Part shown: piece after piece, positions 43,166-51,734 of the stretch
How the letters are laid out: each line of letters opens with the position of its first letter
Position numbering within the stretch: the stretch's first letter is position 1
DNA from: Tistrella mobilis KA081020-065
GTDB lineage: Bacteria > Pseudomonadota > Alphaproteobacteria > Tistrellales > Tistrellaceae
DNA: 64,000 nt
Direction of reading: 5' to 3'
NCBI RefSeq assembly: GCF_000264455.2
Contig: NC_017958.1
Span: 496,001 to 560,000 of the forward strand
Position numbers and translations under genes: made by a program
Notes under the pieces: model-generated
The model's input: the letters and a program-made list of their open reading frames with translations, nothing else
The model's database searches: none
Told to the model about the DNA's origin: nothing

Positions 43166-45083
43166 GGATCGACCGGAACTCCTCCATCTGGGCCTCGCTT
43201 TCCCAGCCGGCACGGCGGGCGTCGCTGTCGGGCCCCATCGCCGGGGCGGCAGCGGCAAAAGCGGCCTTCATCAGCGCGGCCCCGCGGCTTTCCACGAAGA
43301 TCACCGGTGGCAGATCGGGATCATCCTGCACGCCCGGGCGCGCCTCGACAATGCCCTGGGCGCCGAAGCGGGCGATCATCTGGTCCATCACATCGGCAAC
43401 GCTGCCGGTGAAACCGCGCATCCAGCTGGCCCGGCGCTGGAAGGCCGCCACCCGCTGGCCATGCGGCAGGTCTTCGTTCATCACGGTCTGATAGTCTTCC
43501 GCCGTCAGCACCTGGTTCGGCACCCGCGCCGGCCAGAAGGACGGCAGATACGGGTCGTAGGCGGCATCATAGCCCGACCGGCAGAAGGCCGTGTCGCCCT
43601 GCCAGGGCAGCGCCATCCAGCGCGTCACATCCCCCGGCGCCTGGGCATAGACCGGCCCGCCGGGGCTGAGCGCCACCGCCTGGGTCAGTTCCTTGCCGTA
43701 ATCCTGCTCGGGCTGGCCGGCCGGGCGATGGCGCAGGCGATAGGGCGCCTGATACATGCTGCCATGGCGCATCGGCCAGGTGACCTCGCAGCCCGGATGG
43801 AAGGCATCGGCGATGCAGAAATGCAGGGCCGCCTTGTCGAGCATCGCCGGCTGGTCTTCCAGCGGCACCTGATCGATGACCTGCGGGGGCGGACCCGAGG
43901 GCCGGTCGTCGGTGAACCGCCCCTCGACCCACATTTCCATCAGCGCCGCCCGGGTGACCGACATCGGCAGATAGTTGTTCGGATCATCGGACTGGAACGA
44001 GCCGTAGGCGTCGCCATAGAGCCAGGGCCAGACGCTGGGCTCGCAGGCGATGGTGTGGGGCGCGCGGAAGGCGTTGTAGATGTTCCGCCGCAGCTCCATC
44101 CACGGGTCGTCGCCGCCCGCGGGCGGGGTCGCCAGCCTGTCGATCAGGGCGGGATCGGTGAAATCCATCGGCCCGCCGGCGCCGAACAGCCCGGCAAAGC
44201 CCTTGTTCACCCATTGCAGGCCGGTCAGCCGTTCCAGCACCGGCTGGATGTCGCGGGCGAAGGAGGCGATATCCGGCATCGGCAGCCGGCCGCTTTCGAT
44301 ATAGGTGTCGGTCAACAGGTCGTGGAGCGTGCGCCAGGAAATCACGTCCGGCGCATAATTCGGCGGCGCCACCACCACCCAGGCCGGTTCCACCGGCAGC
44401 GGCCGGCCATCCAGCACCACCGCCGCCGTCACCGGCCCGTCGGAGGTGTCGTCGTACCAGTCGTCGGCATTGTTGAAGCTGTTCGGATCCTCGGGCCGGT
44501 AGACCGGCGCCCCCGAGGGCGAGGCCGAGGCCCCGCGCCCGCCCAGGAACAGCAGCCGCCCGGCATCGTCGGTCCGGATCTCGCCCAGCGGCACCACCGT
44601 GTCCTTGAATTTGCCGGTGTCGAAGGCATGGTCGGCGCCGCCCGACACATCCGCGCCGGAAATGCTGCGCGGGCCGGGATCGATCACCAGGATGCCGCGC
44701 TGGGCAAAGGGCACGTCGGGGTTGCGGCGCGGCACCGCCATGGTCGCCGCCTCGGGGATGTCCAGCGCCGCCTGGAACTGGTACCAGGCCGCCTTGCGGT
44801 TCACCGGATGCACCGTCCAGGTGATGTCGGCATCCGCCGCGGTCAGCTCGCGCACCACCCGGCCCTCGGCGTCGAGGCCATAAATGCGGAACCGCGCCGC
44901 CTGCCGCTTCAGCGCGCCGGCCTCGTCGCGATAAAAACCGGGCTCTTCAGGCTGCGGTGTGGTCACTTCAGGGCCGATGTAATACGCCGTGGCGGCATCG
45001 CCGATTCGCGCCACCCCGATCGCCGGGTGGATCGCCGCGCGCACGATTTCACCGGGGACCGCGCCCCCACCGATTTCCGCCAT
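43137..45083 (-). CDS. LodA/GoxA-like cysteine tryptophylquinone-dependent amino-acid oxidase
   Basis: The 648-residue protein starts with the family block IHPAIGVARIGDA. It carries the two residues that crosslink into the cofactor at the expected spacing: Cys432 in FHPGCEVTWPMR and Trp494 in LPWQGDTAFCR. Relatives oxidise the epsilon-amine of lysine or glycine, producing hydrogen peroxide with antibacterial effect, and act outside the cell or in the periplasm without a classical signal peptide. No signal is seen here. The ATG at 45083 has GGAGG 8 bases upstream. Substrate is unknown. Confidence 0.85.
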   Translation of the reverse strand: MAEIGGGAVPGEIVRAAIHPAIGVARIGDAATAYYIGPEVTTPQPEEPGFYRDEAGALKRQAARFRIYGLDAEGRVVRELTAADADITWTVHPVNRKAAWYQFQAALDIPEAATMAVPRRNPDVPFAQRGILVIDPGPRSISGADVSGGADHAFDTGKFKDTVVPLGEIRTDDAGRLLFLGGRGASASPSGAPVYRPEDPNSFNNADDWYDDTSDGPVTAAVVLDGRPLPVEPAWVVVAPPNYAPDVISWRTLHDLLTDTYIESGRLPMPDIASFARDIQPVLERLTGLQWVNKGFAGLFGAGGPMDFTDPALIDRLATPPAGGDDPWMELRRNIYNAFRAPHTIACEPSVWPWLYGDAYGSFQSDDPNNYLPMSVTRAALMEMWVEGRFTDDRPSGPPPQVIDQVPLEDQPAMLDKAALHFCIADAFHPGCEVTWPMRHGSMYQAPYRLRHRPAGQPEQDYGKELTQAVALSPGGPVYAQAPGDVTRWMALPWQGDTAFCRSGYDAAYDPYLPSFWPARVPNQVLTAEDYQTVMNEDLPHGQRVAAFQRRASWMRGFTGSVADVMDQMIARFGAQGIVEARPGVQDDPDLPPVIFVESRGAALMKAAFAAAAPAMGPDSDARRAGWESEAQMEEFRSIRVRHTDRRR

Positions 45084-45222
45084 ATCCTCTGCCTCCCTCT
45101 CCGCCGGTCCCGCTCGCGAGACTTCTTCGGCACATGATGCCAGCGGCCCTCCCGGAATGCATCGGATACTTTCGTGAAGCGCGCACGAAGTCACAGCCAT
45201 GCAGCTTGCGGACGAAACGAAA

Positions 45223-45252
45223 ACCGCCGCAGCCGGGGCAGGCTGCGGCGGT
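45223..45252 (-). terminator. Rho-independent terminator of the aldehyde dehydrogenase operon
   Basis: A perfect 12-bp stem (ACCGCCGCAGCC at 45223-45234, complement at 45241-45252) around GGGGCA is followed on the minus strand by TTTTCGTTTCG, just past the stop at 45297. Confidence 0.85.
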
Positions 45253-45296
45253 CGAGTCGGCTATGACTGTATGTCCAGGGAGGAGAAGGCCGGACC

Positions 45297-46856
45297 TTAC
45301 ACGGGGGGGGCATAGCCGAAAGCGGGCACGGCGCTGGCGGCGGTCTCGACCCAGACGCTCTTCACCCGCACATATTCCAGCAGGCCTTCATAGCCGCTGG
45401 AGCGGCCATAGCCGCTCTCGCCGAAGCCGCCGAAGGGCGACATCACGCCGATGGTCTTGTAGCCGTTGATCCAGAAGGTGCCGGCCTTCACCGCCGCCGC
45501 CACCCGGTGCGCCCGGCCGACATCCTGCGTCCAGACCGCGCCGGCCAGGCCGAAACGGCTGTCATTGGCGATCGCCACCGCCTCGGCCTCGTCGTCGAAG
45601 GGGATCACCGAGACCACCGGCCCGAAGATCTCTTCGCGCGCCACCTCCATGCTGTTGGCGACGCCGGCCAGCACGGTCGGGGCATAGAAGAAACCGTCTT
45701 CCAGCCCGCCACCGGCAAGCCCCGCCGGCCGCCCGGCGCCGGCCGCGGCCTGCGCCCCTTCGGCCAGGCCGCGGGCGACCAGTTCACCGATCCGGGCATG
45801 CTGGGCACCACTCACGATCGGGCCGATCTGGGTTGCCGGGTCCAGCGGATCGCCGATCGGGATCCTGCCGGCCGCCTCGGCCAGCCGCGCCACCACCCGG
45901 TCATGCACCCGCCGGTCGACCAGCAGGCGCGAGCCCGCCACGCAGGACTGGCCGGCGCCCGAGAAGATCGCCGCCTGGGCGCCCAGAACCGCCCGGTCCA
46001 GATCGGCATCGGCGAAGACGATATTGGCTGACTTCCCGCCCAGTTCCAGAACGCAGGGCACCACCCGCGCCGCCGCCTGCGCCGCGATGCGGGCACCGGT
46101 TGCGGGCGAGCCCACGAACACCACCTTCGCACAGGCCGGGTGCGCGATCGCCGCTGCCCCGACGGTGTGGCCGGCGCCGATCAGCACGTTCACGGCCCCC
46201 GCCGGCACGCCGGCTTCGGTGATCACCGCCCCCAGCGCCACCGAGGTCAGCGGCGTCAGCTCCGACGGCTTCAGCAGCACGGCATTGCCCGTCGCCAGCG
46301 CCGGGGCCAGCTGCCAGCCGGCGGTGAAGATCGGCGCATTCCAGGGCGTGATCTGCACCACCACGCCATAGGGCTCGTAGCGGGTATAGTTCAGATGGCT
46401 GGTCGGCACGGGGATGACCGCGCCATGCAGCTTGTCGGCCCAGCCGGCATAATATTCGAACATCTCGGCGACCTTGGTCGCCTCGGCACGGGTGTCGCGC
46501 AGCGGCTTGCCGGCAGTCAGGCTTTCCAGCCGGGCGAAATCCTCGATCCGCGCCCGCACCGCCTGGGCCGCCGCCCAGAGCACCCGGCCGCGCGCGGCAT
46601 GGGTCAGGCCGGCCCAGGCGGCCTGACCGGCCGTGGCTGCGGCCGCCGCCTCGTCCACCAGTGCCGCACCGCCATCGGCCAGGCTCAGCACAAGGCGGCC
46701 GGTTGCGGGGTCGATCAGGGGCAGCGCCTCGCCTTCGCCATCGACCACCCGGCCGTCGACGAAGCTGCCGATCCGGTCGGAACCGGTCAGCCGGGCAAAG
46801 ATGGCGCGGATTTCGGCCGTGCTGTCGGCCGGGCGATGGGCAGTCATCTCGGTCAT
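45297..46856 (-). CDS. NAD(P)-dependent aldehyde dehydrogenase
   Basis: The 519-residue enzyme has the family motifs TPWNAPIFTAGWQLAPALA, FVGSPATG for NAD binding, the catalytic VLELGGKSANIVF (Glu) and SGAGQSCVAGSRLLV (Cys), and EEIFGPVVSV. It oxidises an aldehyde to the acid. The ATG at 46856 has GGGAG 8 bases upstream. It lies 17 bases after a hydroxyacid-dehydrogenase gene, so the two probably work in sequence on an alcohol or semialdehyde such as 3-hydroxyisobutyrate or a glyoxylate-family compound. Confidence 0.92.
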   Translation of the reverse strand: MTEMTAHRPADSTAEIRAIFARLTGSDRIGSFVDGRVVDGEGEALPLIDPATGRLVLSLADGGAALVDEAAAAATAGQAAWAGLTHAARGRVLWAAAQAVRARIEDFARLESLTAGKPLRDTRAEATKVAEMFEYYAGWADKLHGAVIPVPTSHLNYTRYEPYGVVVQITPWNAPIFTAGWQLAPALATGNAVLLKPSELTPLTSVALGAVITEAGVPAGAVNVLIGAGHTVGAAAIAHPACAKVVFVGSPATGARIAAQAAARVVPCVLELGGKSANIVFADADLDRAVLGAQAAIFSGAGQSCVAGSRLLVDRRVHDRVVARLAEAAGRIPIGDPLDPATQIGPIVSGAQHARIGELVARGLAEGAQAAAGAGRPAGLAGGGLEDGFFYAPTVLAGVANSMEVAREEIFGPVVSVIPFDDEAEAVAIANDSRFGLAGAVWTQDVGRAHRVAAAVKAGTFWINGYKTIGVMSPFGGFGESGYGRSSGYEGLLEYVRVKSVWVETAASAVPAFGYAPPV

Positions 46857-46872
46857 CTCTCGGGCTCCCGGG

Positions 46873-47742
46873 TCAGTCGAGTGCGGCGATGCGGTTGAAA
46901 TCCTCGCCATCGGCCAGGTCGGCGGCACTCTCGCGCCAGAGGCGGCCGGCCACTTCCAGAAGCGGCATGGCCTGGCCGGTCTCCGCCGCCAGCGCTTCGG
47001 CCAGGCGCACATCCTTGCGCATCAGCCCCATGGTGAAGCCGCTGTCGAAGCTGCCCGACAGGATCCAGCGCGGGAAGTTCACCTCCGACACGCCGGCCCG
47101 GCCCGATCCGGCATTCAGCGCACCGACCAGGGTTTCGGCATCGACACCGGCGGCGACGCCCATCCGCACCGCTTCCGACACGGTCAGCAGGTGCGCGGCG
47201 CAGAGCAGGTTGTTGACCAGCTTGACCACATGGCCGGCCCCCACCGCGCCACAGAGCGAGATCTTCGCCGACAGCGCTTCCAGCACCGGCCGGGCGCGGT
47301 CGATATCGGCCGCCGCACCGCCGACCATCATGGTCAGCGTGCCGGCCGCCGCCCCCGCCGGTCCGCCCGAGACCGGGGCGTCGACCAGGGCATGGCCGGC
47401 CGCCGCCAGTGCCGCCGCCAGCCGCCGGGTCACGGCGGGCTCGGACGTCGTGGTGTCGATCACCAGCCGGCCGGTCAGATCAGCGGCCGCCAGCAGGCCG
47501 CCCTCCCCCGCCAGCACCGCCTCCACATGCGCCGCCATCGGCAGCGACAGCACGGCGATGTCTGCGGCGGCAAAGGCCGCGGCCGGGCTCGCCGCCAGCG
47601 CGATGCCGGCCGCGCGGGCGCGGTCTCCGGCATCCGGCGCCGGATCATAGCCGGTGACCGCGAAGCCGGCCCTGGCCAGCGTGGCCGCCATGGCGGCGCC
47701 CATATTGCCGAGGCCGATGACGGCGACCCGTCGGTCGGTCAT
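46873..47742 (-). CDS. 3-hydroxyisobutyrate dehydrogenase-like NAD(P)-dependent oxidoreductase
   Basis: The 289-residue enzyme of the beta-hydroxyacid dehydrogenase family has the nucleotide motif VAVIGLGNMGAAMA, the substrate motif LVDAPVSGGPAGAAAG, and Lys in GAGHVVKLVNNLL as catalytic residue. Candidate substrates are 3-hydroxyisobutyrate, tartronate semialdehyde or related acids. It is first in an operon with an aldehyde dehydrogenase and divergent from a LysR gene that probably regulates it. Confidence 0.9.
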   Translation of the reverse strand: MTDRRVAVIGLGNMGAAMAATLARAGFAVTGYDPAPDAGDRARAAGIALAASPAAAFAAADIAVLSLPMAAHVEAVLAGEGGLLAAADLTGRLVIDTTTSEPAVTRRLAAALAAAGHALVDAPVSGGPAGAAAGTLTMMVGGAAADIDRARPVLEALSAKISLCGAVGAGHVVKLVNNLLCAAHLLTVSEAVRMGVAAGVDAETLVGALNAGSGRAGVSEVNFPRWILSGSFDSGFTMGLMRKDVRLAEALAAETGQAMPLLEVAGRLWRESAADLADGEDFNRIAALD

Positions 47743-47922
47743 GTCGTCACTCCTGAAATCTCGATGGCGGGGGAGAAGAACCGATGGCCGGGCCGGCCAT
47801 GACTTGGCCGGCCGGCCTCATGATCTTGCGCGGACATCCGGGCGGGGGATGTTTTCCGGCTGTCCGCCCCCCGAAAATGAGCGCGCGCCCGCCCCCGCTC
47901 AAGCGCTATTGCCGGAACGGCG

Positions 47923-47941
47923 CGTTGCCGTTATGGCAACG
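47923..47941. promoter_or_regulatory. Palindrome between the dehydrogenase operon and LysR
   Basis: CGTTGCC (47923-47929) and GGCAACG (47935-47941) form a perfect inverted repeat around GTTAT, in the spacing of a LysR-type site. The same GTTGCC-N5-GGCAAC core occurs at 54817-54833. Confidence 0.55.
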
Positions 47942-48014
47942 GATGGCGACGGGTTTCGTCACCCGGCCGGCAACCATGCATGCCGGTCGCGACAGGATCA
48001 GGAGAACGGGGATC

Positions 48015-48932
48015 ATGCTGCGGATCGACGACAAGCCGCTGCGCTATTTCCTGGCGGTGTTCGAAGCGGGCTCGATCCGGGCGGCCGCCGACGGTCTGCA
48101 CATCGCGCCCTCGGCGATCAGCCGTCAGGTGGCGGGGCTCGAAGCCGATCTGGGCGTGCTGCTGATGGAGCGCACCAAACAGGGCATCCGCTTCACCGAA
48201 GCCGGCCGCCTGGTCGCCGGCCATGCCCGCCGCCGGCTGGAACTCGACGACGGTTTCGCGGCCGAACTCGCCGCCGCCAAGGGCGGCATCGCCGGCCGGG
48301 TGCATGTCATCACCGGCGAGGGCTTCGTGGTCGACCTCATGCACCACGCGGTCTCGGCGCTGGCCCGCACCTATCCCGAGGTGCAGCTCTCGATCGATGT
48401 CGGCGGCACCGACCGGATGATGCAGGGCATCCTGAAGGACGCCTATGATATCGGCCTGGTCTTCAACCCGCCGCGCCTGCCCGAACTCGACGTGCTGGCC
48501 GAGGCCGACAAGCCGCTCTGCGTGCTGGTCCCGCCCGGCCACCCGCTTGCCGGCCGCGACAGCTGCCAGCTGGCCGAAACCCTCGATCAGCCGGCGGCAC
48601 TGCTCGCCGAAACCTTCGGCGTCCGCAAGCTGATCGCAGGCGCAGAGGCGGCCTCGGGCCTGCGCATCCGGCCCAAACTCGTCACCGACTCGATCAACGT
48701 CGCCATGCATTTCGTGCTCGGCGGCGCCGGCATCACCTATCTGCCGGCCTTCGCCGTCTCCCGCCAGCTCCGCCGCGGCGAGGTCCACGCCATCCCGCTC
48801 GCCGACGCCCCCCTCGCCCACGTCCCCTCGCGCATCGTCGTCCGCTCCGGCCGCCCCCGCACCGGCGCCGTCCGCGCCGTCGCCGACCTGATGGCCCGCC
48901 ACATGGAAGCCTTCGGGGCGGAAGCGGGGTGA
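48015..48932 (+). CDS. LysR-family transcriptional regulator
   Basis: The 305-residue protein has a helix-turn-helix at residues 6-65 (PLRYFLAVFEAGSIRAAADGL, SAISRQVAGLEADLG) and a periplasmic-binding-protein-like effector domain. The ATG at 48015 has AGGAG upstream; the frame is open further left without similarity. It is divergent from the hydroxyacid/aldehyde dehydrogenase operon, which is the likely target. Confidence 0.92.
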   Translation: MLRIDDKPLRYFLAVFEAGSIRAAADGLHIAPSAISRQVAGLEADLGVLLMERTKQGIRFTEAGRLVAGHARRRLELDDGFAAELAAAKGGIAGRVHVITGEGFVVDLMHHAVSALARTYPEVQLSIDVGGTDRMMQGILKDAYDIGLVFNPPRLPELDVLAEADKPLCVLVPPGHPLAGRDSCQLAETLDQPAALLAETFGVRKLIAGAEAASGLRIRPKLVTDSINVAMHFVLGGAGITYLPAFAVSRQLRRGEVHAIPLADAPLAHVPSRIVVRSGRPRTGAVRAVADLMARHMEAFGAEAG

Positions 48933-49004
48933 TGCCAGGGGCCTGCCGCAGATCCCCTGCTAAATCTCCCGACGGATACTCCTGGATGGCCTCATACGCT
49001 CGTG

Positions 49005-49133
49005 CTCACACCTGGACACGTGTCCGACATGGCCGGAGCGGATCTGCTGCTGCCCGGGATGCCGAAAACCCGCTACCTCATTGCGGACAAGGGCTATGAC
49101 GCCGAGGTGTGGCGGCACTTGATGGGCTCCTGA
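49005..49133 (+). pseudogene. Fragment of an IS5-family transposase
   Basis: The frame 49005-49133 reads LTPGHVSDMAGADLLL, then a few residues, then LIADKGYDAEVW. This is the DDE-domain segment around the second Asp of IS5/IS427-type transposases. No other part, inverted repeat or full element is present, so this is a decayed remnant beside a toxin-antitoxin locus. Confidence 0.75.
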
Positions 49134-49139
49134 AGCCTC

Positions 49140-49665
49140 TTATGCTTCAATCAACCTCCGTATCGTCGCCATCGGCAGGAACAGCCGCCGGCTCTCGCCC
49201 ATGAACGAGATGAACCCATACTTACGATAGAACGCGGCGGCAGCGTCGTCTTTCGCATCGACGACCACCGCGTGGACTGCAAGGGTCTGCGTCGCGAGCA
49301 GGATACGGTTCAGGGCATCCATGAGCAGGAAGGCTCCGAGACCCTTGCCCCTCATGCCGTCATCGACGGCCAGTCGGCCGAGCAGGGCAGCCGGTACGGG
49401 GTAACCTGGCAGGCGCTTCGCCTGGCCGGCCGGGAGGTTATCCCGTCGAAAGCTGGTGGCGCTCGGGCTGTAGTAGCCGCAGACCGTCAGCGTCCCGGCA
49501 GGCATGGCCACAAACAAAGACGCGGGCGACATCCCGCTTCACGTCCTGCGAAGCATGTTCGCGAATGTAACGGTCGCGTTCAGGAGCACCACACGAGAAG
49601 GCCGACCGATCGTGGCCCCTGCTATCGCGCGGCGCAATCTGCCATGGCGCATGGGCGTGCCTCAT
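49140..49665 (-). pseudogene. GNAT-type toxin (TacT-like), frameshifted
   Basis: TacT-like acetyltransferase toxins acetylate charged tRNA to stop translation. The N-terminal part (FSCGAPERDRYIREHA, DVKRDVARVFV) and the C-terminal part (VCGYYSPSATSF, GRLAVDDGMRGKGLGAFLL, AAAFYRKYGF) are in different frames. The break coincides with a CAAACAAA run (49511-49518, TTTGTTTG on the coding strand): removing one 4-base copy restores DVARVFVAMPAG. The start overlaps the antitoxin stop (ATGA). As sequenced, the toxin is inactive. Confidence 0.82.
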
Positions 49666-49949
49666 CCGGTCGCCTTCTTGTACCTGGCGAAGGCCTCGCG
49701 CAAGGCCGCATCAGGCGCCGGCGGGTTGGTCAGCGCGTCGTAGAACACCGTCCAATCCGGGCCGGACAGGGTGACGATCTCGTTCTCTCGGATGACTTTC
49801 CGGGCTTCCTCCAGCGCCGTCGCGAGGACGAACTGGCTGACTGTCTTGTGCCGGTAGCTGGCCGCGCGCTGGAGCAGGCTCTTCGACTCCGCGTCGAGGC
49901 GCAGCTGCAGCCGGTCATCCCCGGTGTCCGCCGCGCGGAGCATGGCCAT
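49662..49949 (-). CDS. DUF1778 antitoxin (TacA-like)
   Basis: The 95-residue protein has the DUF1778 ribbon-helix-helix N-terminus (DRLQLRLDAESKSLLQRAASY) and a C-terminal toxin-binding tail with WTVFYDALTNPPAP. It pairs with the overlapping GNAT gene and represses their common promoter. It remains intact although the toxin is broken. Confidence 0.88.
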   Translation of the reverse strand: MAMLRAADTGDDRLQLRLDAESKSLLQRAASYRHKTVSQFVLATALEEARKVIRENEIVTLSGPDWTVFYDALTNPPAPDAALREAFARYKKATG

Positions 49950-49989
49950 TCTCCTTATCCGAACGCTCCCTATACCGTGCTCACGAATG

Positions 49990-50013
49990 GAGCATATTTC
50001 AAAGGATATGTTC
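49990..50013. promoter_or_regulatory. Candidate operator of the toxin-antitoxin pair
   Basis: GAGCATAT (49990-49997) and ATATGTTC (50006-50013) are near-perfect inverted arms (7 of 8) with an 8-base spacer, 41 bases before the antitoxin start on the minus strand. Confidence 0.45.
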
Positions 50014-50078
50014 GGAGCAGCCGGCTATAGCTCGTCGTCCGCGCCGGCTCACTGTCGAAACGGTCTGCCCCCCAACCC

Positions 50079-50858
50079 TCACCCCCCCGCCACCCGCACC
50101 GCCTCGGCATGCATCAGCCCCAGGATCCGCTTCTTCCAGCCCATGAAGTCCCCCGTGGTCAGGGCGTCGATGCCGCGCGGGCGGGGCAGGTCGATCACCA
50201 TGGACGACCGGATGCGCCCGGGGCGCGCGCTCATCACATGGACCTCGTCGCCCAGCAGGATCGCTTCGTCGATGTCGTGGGTGATGAACAGCACGGTCTT
50301 GCGGCGCTGCTGCCAGATCTCCAGCAGCAGTTCCTGCATCACCTGGCGGGTCTGGCTGTCCAGCGCGCCGAAGGGTTCGTCCATCAGCAGGATGCGCGGG
50401 TCGTTGGCCAGCGCCCGGGCAAGCGCCACGCGCTGGCGCATGCCGCCCGACAGTTCCGTCGGATAGGCGTCGCCGAAGCCGGTCAGGTGCACCGCTTCGA
50501 TCAGCTCGTCGGCGATGGCGGCGCGGGCCGCGCGGGACATGCCGTCCAGCTTCGGCCCGAACATCACGTTCTCGCGCACCGTCAGCCAGGGGAACAGGGT
50601 ATAGCTCTGGAACACCATCCCCCGCTCCCGCGAGGGGCCGTCGATCGGGCGTCCGTCCAGGGTGATCCGGCCGTCATCCGGGCGTTCCAGCCCGGCCACC
50701 AATCTCAGCAGGGTGGATTTGCCGCAGCCCGAGGGGCCGACGATCACCGAGAAGGTATCCGGGCGCACGGTCAGCGACACATCGTCCAGCGCCACCACCG
50801 GGGGCTTGCCGCGGGTCTGGAAGCGGACGGACACATCCGCGATGTCAAGCAGGCTCAT
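50079..50858 (-). CDS. Nitrate/sulfonate/taurine-type ABC transporter ATP-binding protein
   Basis: The 259-residue ATPase has Walker A (GPSGCGKS), signature (LSGGMRQRV), Walker B (ILLMDEPFGALD) and H-loop (FITHDID), matching SsuB/TauB. The ATG at 50858 is preferred over a GTG at 50870. It ends an operon of binding protein, permease and ATPase, downstream of a ureohydrolase gene. Confidence 0.92.
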   Translation of the reverse strand: MSLLDIADVSVRFQTRGKPPVVALDDVSLTVRPDTFSVIVGPSGCGKSTLLRLVAGLERPDDGRITLDGRPIDGPSRERGMVFQSYTLFPWLTVRENVMFGPKLDGMSRAARAAIADELIEAVHLTGFGDAYPTELSGGMRQRVALARALANDPRILLMDEPFGALDSQTRQVMQELLLEIWQQRRKTVLFITHDIDEAILLGDEVHVMSARPGRIRSSMVIDLPRPRGIDALTTGDFMGWKKRILGLMHAEAVRVAGG

Positions 50859-50916
50859 AGGGGTCACCACCCGATCGGAAGCGCAGGAAGGGCCAGGTCG
50901 GCGGAAGGGGGCCGGG

Positions 50917-51711
50917 TCAGAGGCCGGCGGCCCAGGGCAGCAGGCGCCGGCGCAGCCATTTGAACAGGGCGTCGGTGATCAGCCCCAACAGCCCGATGGT
51001 CAGCACGCCCAGCAGGATCACATCGGTGAACAGGCCGCGCATGGCGTTCAGGATCATGTAGCCGAGCCCGCTATCGGCCGCGACCAGCTCGGCCACCACC
51101 AGATAGGTCCAGGCCCAGCCCATGGTGACGCGCAGATTGTCCATCACCCCGGGCAGGCAGGCGGGCACCAGCACCTGGCGCACCACCTGGCCGCGGCTGG
51201 CGCCCAGCGTATAGGCGCAGTCGACCAGATCCCGGCTCACCCGCGCCGAGACGTCCGAGATCAGGATCAGCTGCTGAAAGAAGGTGCCGAGGAAGATCAC
51301 CATGATCTTCTGCTCCACCCCGATGCCGATCCACAGAATCAGCAGCGGGATCAGGGCCGAGATCGGGATGTAGCGCATGAAGCCGGTCACCGGCTCTACC
51401 AGCGCCTGCACCGCCGGGAAACTGCCCATCAGAATGCCGATCGGCACCGCCAGCACCGAGGCCAGAAGGAAGCCCGCCAGAATCACCTGCAGGCTGGCGG
51501 CGATATGGCCGAACAGCGACAGGTTCAGGATCCGCTCCAGCCCCGCCCCCAGCACCTGGCCGGGGGTGGCCAGAAAGTCGGGCGGGGTCAACCCGCCATA
51601 GGTGAGCCCGCACCAGAGCCCGGCGATGGCCAGCACCGATGCGGTGCCGAGGCCCAGAGAGGTGCTGCGCGGCAGCGAAATCTTGGGCGAAAACAGCGTT
51701 CTGGTCCACAT
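50917..51711 (-). CDS. Nitrate/sulfonate/taurine-type ABC transporter permease
   Basis: The 264-residue permease of the SsuC/TauC family has six helices and the EAA loop (DLVDCAYTLGASRGQVVRQVLVPA). The ATG at 51711 has AAGGG upstream, while the GTG at 51732 lies directly behind the upstream stop. It forms the channel for the substrate supplied by the binding protein at 51735-52718. Confidence 0.92.
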   Translation of the reverse strand: MWTRTLFSPKISLPRSTSLGLGTASVLAIAGLWCGLTYGGLTPPDFLATPGQVLGAGLERILNLSLFGHIAASLQVILAGFLLASVLAVPIGILMGSFPAVQALVEPVTGFMRYIPISALIPLLILWIGIGVEQKIMVIFLGTFFQQLILISDVSARVSRDLVDCAYTLGASRGQVVRQVLVPACLPGVMDNLRVTMGWAWTYLVVAELVAADSGLGYMILNAMRGLFTDVILLGVLTIGLLGLITDALFKWLRRRLLPWAAGL

Positions 51712-51734
51712 GGGTACCGGCCCTTCGCTCACGC

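Noticed and set aside
42384-45137. 917-codon open frame on the plus strand
   Set aside because: It lies antisense to the LodA/LodB-like genes; its translation is Arg/Ala/Pro/Gly-rich with no motif. High G+C leaves antisense frames open.
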